A stretch of DNA of 64,000 nt. Origin: Bacteroidia bacterium (GTDB lineage: Bacteria > Bacteroidota > Bacteroidia > J057). The position numbers were made by a program, and so were the translations under genes. Each line of letters starts with the position of its first letter. The stretch's first letter is position 1. A model generated the notes under the pieces. That model was not told the DNA's origin and made no database searches. It saw nothing but the letters and a program-made list of their open reading frames with translations. Where the stretch lies: NCBI GenBank assembly GCA_033391075.1, contig JAWPMV010000001.1, forward strand, positions 6,386,001 to 6,450,000, read 5' to 3'. Below, piece after piece: positions 61,316 to 64,000 of the stretch.

Positions 61316-62116
61316 TTATGAAAAATATTTGACCGGGTTGGTACTTACTTCTGATAAACGGATCGCAAAGTTAATAAATTTTTGCGATAAAAATTCATGT
61401 ATTAATTGTGAGGTAAACTGCTCAGACTCATAGTGTCCAATATCCATGAGCAAGAGCTCCTCTTCATTATCAAAAAACTTGTGATAGGTGATATCTGCTG
61501 TAACAAAAGCATCTGCACCTTTCCTGATAGCTTCTCTCGTTAAAAAGCTTCCCGAACCTCCACAAACTGCCACTCGTCTGATGAATTCTTTATTGCCGGG
61601 TGCATATCGAATCCCTCCTGCATGGAATCTTTCTTTAACCAAAGAGAGAAACTCATCTACTCTCATCTCCAATCCCAGACTTCCGATCATACCCGAGCCA
61701 ATCTTCTCCTCTTTATGCAGAATTCCTTTTTTTTCACTCAGGAATTCTACGCCTTCCAATCCCAGGGTATCTGCAATTCGTTGGTTTACTCCTGTGCGAA
61801 TATTGTCGAGATTGGTATGGATGGCATAAAGGCCGATATCATTCTTCACAGCTGAAATGATCGTTCGGCTCACATAATCCTCTCCATTGAGTCGTTTTCT
61901 CCCACTAAACCATATCGGATGATGGGCAACGATCATATTTATTCCTTTTGCTTTTGCCTCCTCTACAACTGCTTCTGTCATGTCTAGGTTGATCAAGACA
62001 CCGCTAGCCTCCTGATCGGGATTGCCCACCAGTAATCCTACATTATCGTAAGATTCTGCGATAGGGGCGGGCGCCCAATCTTCCAATACAGCTGCTATTT
62101 CTCTAAAGCTAGGCAA
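61316..62116 (-). CDS. Nif3-like dinuclear metal centre protein
   Basis: 266 residues, starting at TTG (62116), since no in-frame ATG precedes the conserved N-terminus (E-S-Y-D-N-V-G-L-L-V-G near 21-31). Metal ligands: H-H in M-I-V-A-H-H-P-I near 64-66, H-T-N-L-D near 98-102, and E/H residues near the end (I-G-H-Y-E-S-E near 226-232). Members form hexameric toroids; proposed roles include GTP cyclohydrolase-like activity, but the function is not settled. Paired with the zinc-ribbon gene downstream. Confidence 0.93.
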   Translation of the reverse strand: MPSFREIAAVLEDWAPAPIAESYDNVGLLVGNPDQEASGVLINLDMTEAVVEEAKAKGINMIVAHHPIWFSGRKRLNGEDYVSRTIISAVKNDIGLYAIHTNLDNIRTGVNQRIADTLGLEGVEFLSEKKGILHKEEKIGSGMIGSLGLEMRVDEFLSLVKERFHAGGIRYAPGNKEFIRRVAVCGGSGSFLTREAIRKGADAFVTADITYHKFFDNEEELLLMDIGHYESEQFTSQLIHEFLSQKFINFAIRLSEVSTNPVKYFS

Positions 62117-62134
62117 TAGAACGATATAATTTTC

Positions 62135-62170
62135 CAGATGCCTCTAAAAGAGACATCTGGATATTTTTTC
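62135..62170. terminator. Hairpin between infB and the Nif3 gene
   Basis: Stem CCAGATG(C)CTCT / AGAG(A)CATCTGG (62135-62146, 62150-62161) with a 3-base loop. The T-run (TTTTTT, 62165-62170) follows on the plus strand; on the minus strand, where both flanking genes lie, the downstream tract is AAAATTATA, so the hairpin may slow or attenuate rather than fully end infB transcription. Confidence 0.45.
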
Positions 62171-62178
62171 TAAATGAT

Positions 62179-64000
62179 CTAAAGTTTACGGCGAATCTCG
62201 TTGACGTGGTAGCATTCCAGCACATCTCCGACTTTGATATCATTGTAGTTTTCTACCATGAAACCAAATTCCTGCCCACTTACTACTTCTTTCACATCGT
62301 CTTTGAAACGCTTGAGTGAGGAAAGCTTGGAGTCATAGATGACCACACTATCACGAATGACGCGAATCGGCTCTTCTCTCTTAATTTTTCCACTGAGACA
62401 CTGAGATCCAGCGACATTACCCACTTTGGTAACTTTGAAGACTTCTTTTACTTCTGCAGTACCAATGATCTCTTCCTTGATTTCCGGAGAAAGAAGTCCT
62501 TCCAATGCATCTTTGATATCATTGATGGCATCGTAGATAACACTATACATGCGGATATCTACTTCTTCTCTTTCTGCCAAAGCTCTTGCAAGAGAGTTAG
62601 GCCTAACGTTGAATGCAAGGATAATCGCATCAGAAGCAATCGCGAGGTTTACATCTGCTTCACTGATAGCACCAACACCTTTCCAGATGATGTTTACTTC
62701 AACCTCATCATTGGAGAGTTTCAGTAATGATCCGGAGAGTGCTTCTACCGAACCGTCCACATCACCACGGATGATAATGTTGAGTTCTTTGAAGTTACCG
62801 ATGGCGCGACGACGTCCAATCTCTTCAAGCGTAATACGCTTGGTTTGACGGAACTGCTGCTCACGATAAAGCTCCGAACGCTTTTGCGCAATATTTTTGG
62901 CTTTCCCATCTTCATCGAAGATGTAAAACTTATCACCTGCTTGTGGGTGTCCACCCAGTCCCAACATCTGAACGGGTACCGATGGACCTGCAGTTTTTAC
63001 TCTCTGCCCATTCTGATCAATCAGGGCCCGTACTTTTCCATAGTGAATACCGGCAACCATTTCGTCTCCTACTTTCAGGGTACCTGTCTGAACCAGAACG
63101 GTTGCAACATTACCCCGACCTTTATCTACCCTTGCCTCAATGACGGTTCCTACTGCAGATCTATCAGGATTGGCTTTGAGTTCGAGGAGTTCAGATTCCA
63201 GAATCACTTTCTCCAATAGGTCCTCAACACCATCTCCTTTTAAGGCTGAGATATCCTGAGACTGATATTTACCTCCCCAATCCTCTACGAGATAGTTCAT
63301 CTCAGCCAATTGGCCTTTGATTCTCTCAGGATCGGCACCATTACGGTCTATTTTATTGATGGCAAATACGATAGGTACACTTGCTGCTTCGGCATGGTTA
63401 ATGGCCTCTTTGGTCTGAGGCATCACAGCATCATCCGCTGCTACTACAATGATAACCACATCGGTAGCTTTGGCACCCCTTGCACGCATGGCGGTAAAGG
63501 CTTCGTGACCCGGAGTATCCAAAAAGGTAACTGTATTTCCACTTCCCAACTTAACCTGGTAAGCACCAATGTGCTGGGTGATCCCTCCTGCTTCCTGAGA
63601 AGTAACATTAGTTTTTCTCAAGTGGTCAAGCAGTGTGGTTTTACCATGGTCAACGTGTCCCATAACCGTAATGATCGGGGAACGGGGTTGAAGCGTAGCA
63701 GGATCGTCTTCCTCTTCTTCCAGTTCGAGCTCCGTTTCCTTCGCATCGATGAAGTTGATATCAAATCCGTATTCTTCTCCAATTAGTGTCAATACTTCCG
63801 CATCCAGTCTTTGGTTGATCGATACCATGATTCCCAATTGGAAACATTTGGTAATAATCTCATTGACGGGTACGTCTATAAGGTTGGCAAATTCATTTGC
63901 CGTGATGAATTCTGTTACATCAATGATGCGTTCGCCTTCTTCCTGTTCTGCAAGCTCCTGCGCACGTCTTTCTGCATCTGCATCCCTTTTTGCCCTACGT
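62179..64000 (-). CDS. infB: Translation initiation factor IF-2 (N-terminal part cut by window edge)
   Basis: The reading frame runs to the right window edge without a start, so the N-terminus is missing. An IF2_N-like helical segment ([17 protein letters not shown], seen in the portion 63837-64000) precedes the GTPase domain: G1 [10 protein letters not shown]3 D-T-P-G-H-E-A, G4 N-K-I-D. Domains II-IV follow, ending in the C-terminal segment that binds fMet-tRNA ([10 protein letters not shown]). IF-2 delivers initiator tRNA to the 30S subunit. Confidence 0.98.
   Translation of the reverse strand, partial: RRAKRDADAERRAQELAEQEEGERIIDVTEFITANEFANLIDVPVNEIITKCFQLGIMVSINQRLDAEVLTLIGEEYGFDINFIDAKETELELEEEEDDPATLQPRSPIITVMGHVDHGKTTLLDHLRKTNVTSQEAGGITQHIGAYQVKLGSGNTVTFLDTPGHEAFTAMRARGAKATDVVIIVVAADDAVMPQTKEAINHAEAASVPIVFAINKIDRNGADPERIKGQLAEMNYLVEDWGGKYQSQDISALKGDGVEDLLEKVILESELLELKANPDRSAVGTVIEARVDKGRGNVATVLVQTGTLKVGDEMVAGIHYGKVRALIDQNGQRVKTAGPSVPVQMLGLGGHPQAGDKFYIFDEDGKAKNIAQKRSELYREQQFRQTKRITLEEIGRRRAIGNFKELNIIIRGDVDGSVEALSGSLLKLSNDEVEVNIIWKGVGAISEADVNLAIASDAIILAFNVRPNSLARALAEREEVDIRMYSVIYDAINDIKDALEGLLSPEIKEEIIGTAEVKEVFKVTKVGNVAGSQCLSGKIKREEPIRVIRDSVVIYDSKLSSLKRFKDDVKEVVSGQEFGFMVENYNDIKVGDVLECYHVNEIRRKL

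Noticed and set aside
1-64000. tRNA or rRNA genes
   Set aside because: The intergenic gaps were scanned by eye for T-loop-like GTTCGA/TTCGAAT sequences with matching stems and none was convincing; a covariance search would be decisive.

Overview
The window reads as chromosomal DNA from a Bacteroidota bacterium, probably a free-living gliding or secreting lineage (Saprospiria or Cytophagia-like; the family is a guess). Evidence seen directly: several upstream regions carry the Bacteroidota -7 element TAnnTTTG; there is a type IX secretion pair (PorP/SprF family protein plus a GldJ/GldK-type lipoprotein); families typical of the phylum occur (DUF4476, two-component regulator propeller kinase, TPR histidine kinase, GT-C membrane proteins); and the gene pairs birA/rsfS, gmk-nadD and Nif3/zinc-ribbon follow orders usual in the phylum. 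Both edges cut genes: a family 2 glycosyltransferase at the left and infB (IF-2) at the right.

Layout. 1-9.6 kb: housekeeping (tsf, pyrH, an rRNA-methyltransferase-like gene, coaX, birA, rsfS, a dipeptide-epimerase-like enolase-superfamily enzyme), with an outer membrane protein and a TPR protein in the birA-coaX operon. 9.6-15.4 kb: a secreted serine hydrolase, a three-gene catabolic-looking operon (DUF2855, acyl-CoA-dehydrogenase-like flavoprotein, enoyl-CoA hydratase/isomerase) and a DUF4476 protein. 15.5-24 kb: a DEDDh exonuclease/GIY-YIG fusion gene, then an AT-rich 3.7 kb NACHT NTPase gene on the opposite strand, then a large propeller sensor kinase. 24-31 kb: a lipoprotein, an ArsR regulator, a Lon-N-domain protein and three multi-pass membrane proteins resembling GT-C glycosyltransferases. 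31-45.5 kb: nadD, gmk, a vWA protein with a methyltransferase, the PorP/GldJ pair, sdaAB, a TolC/membrane-fusion efflux pair, pcrA/uvrD and pssA. 45.5-64 kb: HD phosphohydrolase, OmpA-family and coiled-coil secreted proteins, CYTH protein, a subtilase/TPR-kinase operon, a decayed S41 peptidase, DUF2147, SCP2, a sirtuin, a TPR protein, zinc-ribbon and Nif3 proteins and infB.

The standout is the NACHT locus. The last 112 bases of the exonuclease gene plus 5 bases beyond its stop (117 bp, one mismatch) occur twice, at 16833-16949 and 20723-20839, exactly bracketing the NACHT gene. The interval is clearly more AT-rich than its neighbours, and no integrase or transposase is present. This looks like a one-gene cassette inserted behind the exonuclease, with the displaced gene tail preserved. 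The encoded 1227-residue protein combines a signal peptide, a transmembrane segment, a NACHT ATPase, a helical-repeat-like middle and about eight C-terminal membrane spans. It is a candidate membrane-acting NLR-like (possibly anti-phage) protein; that function is inference.

Several genes lack usual partners nearby: sdaAB without sdaAA, tsf without rpsB, an efflux adaptor/TolC pair without its inner-membrane pump, and a sensor kinase without a response regulator. No tRNA, rRNA, CRISPR array or intact insertion sequence was recognised.
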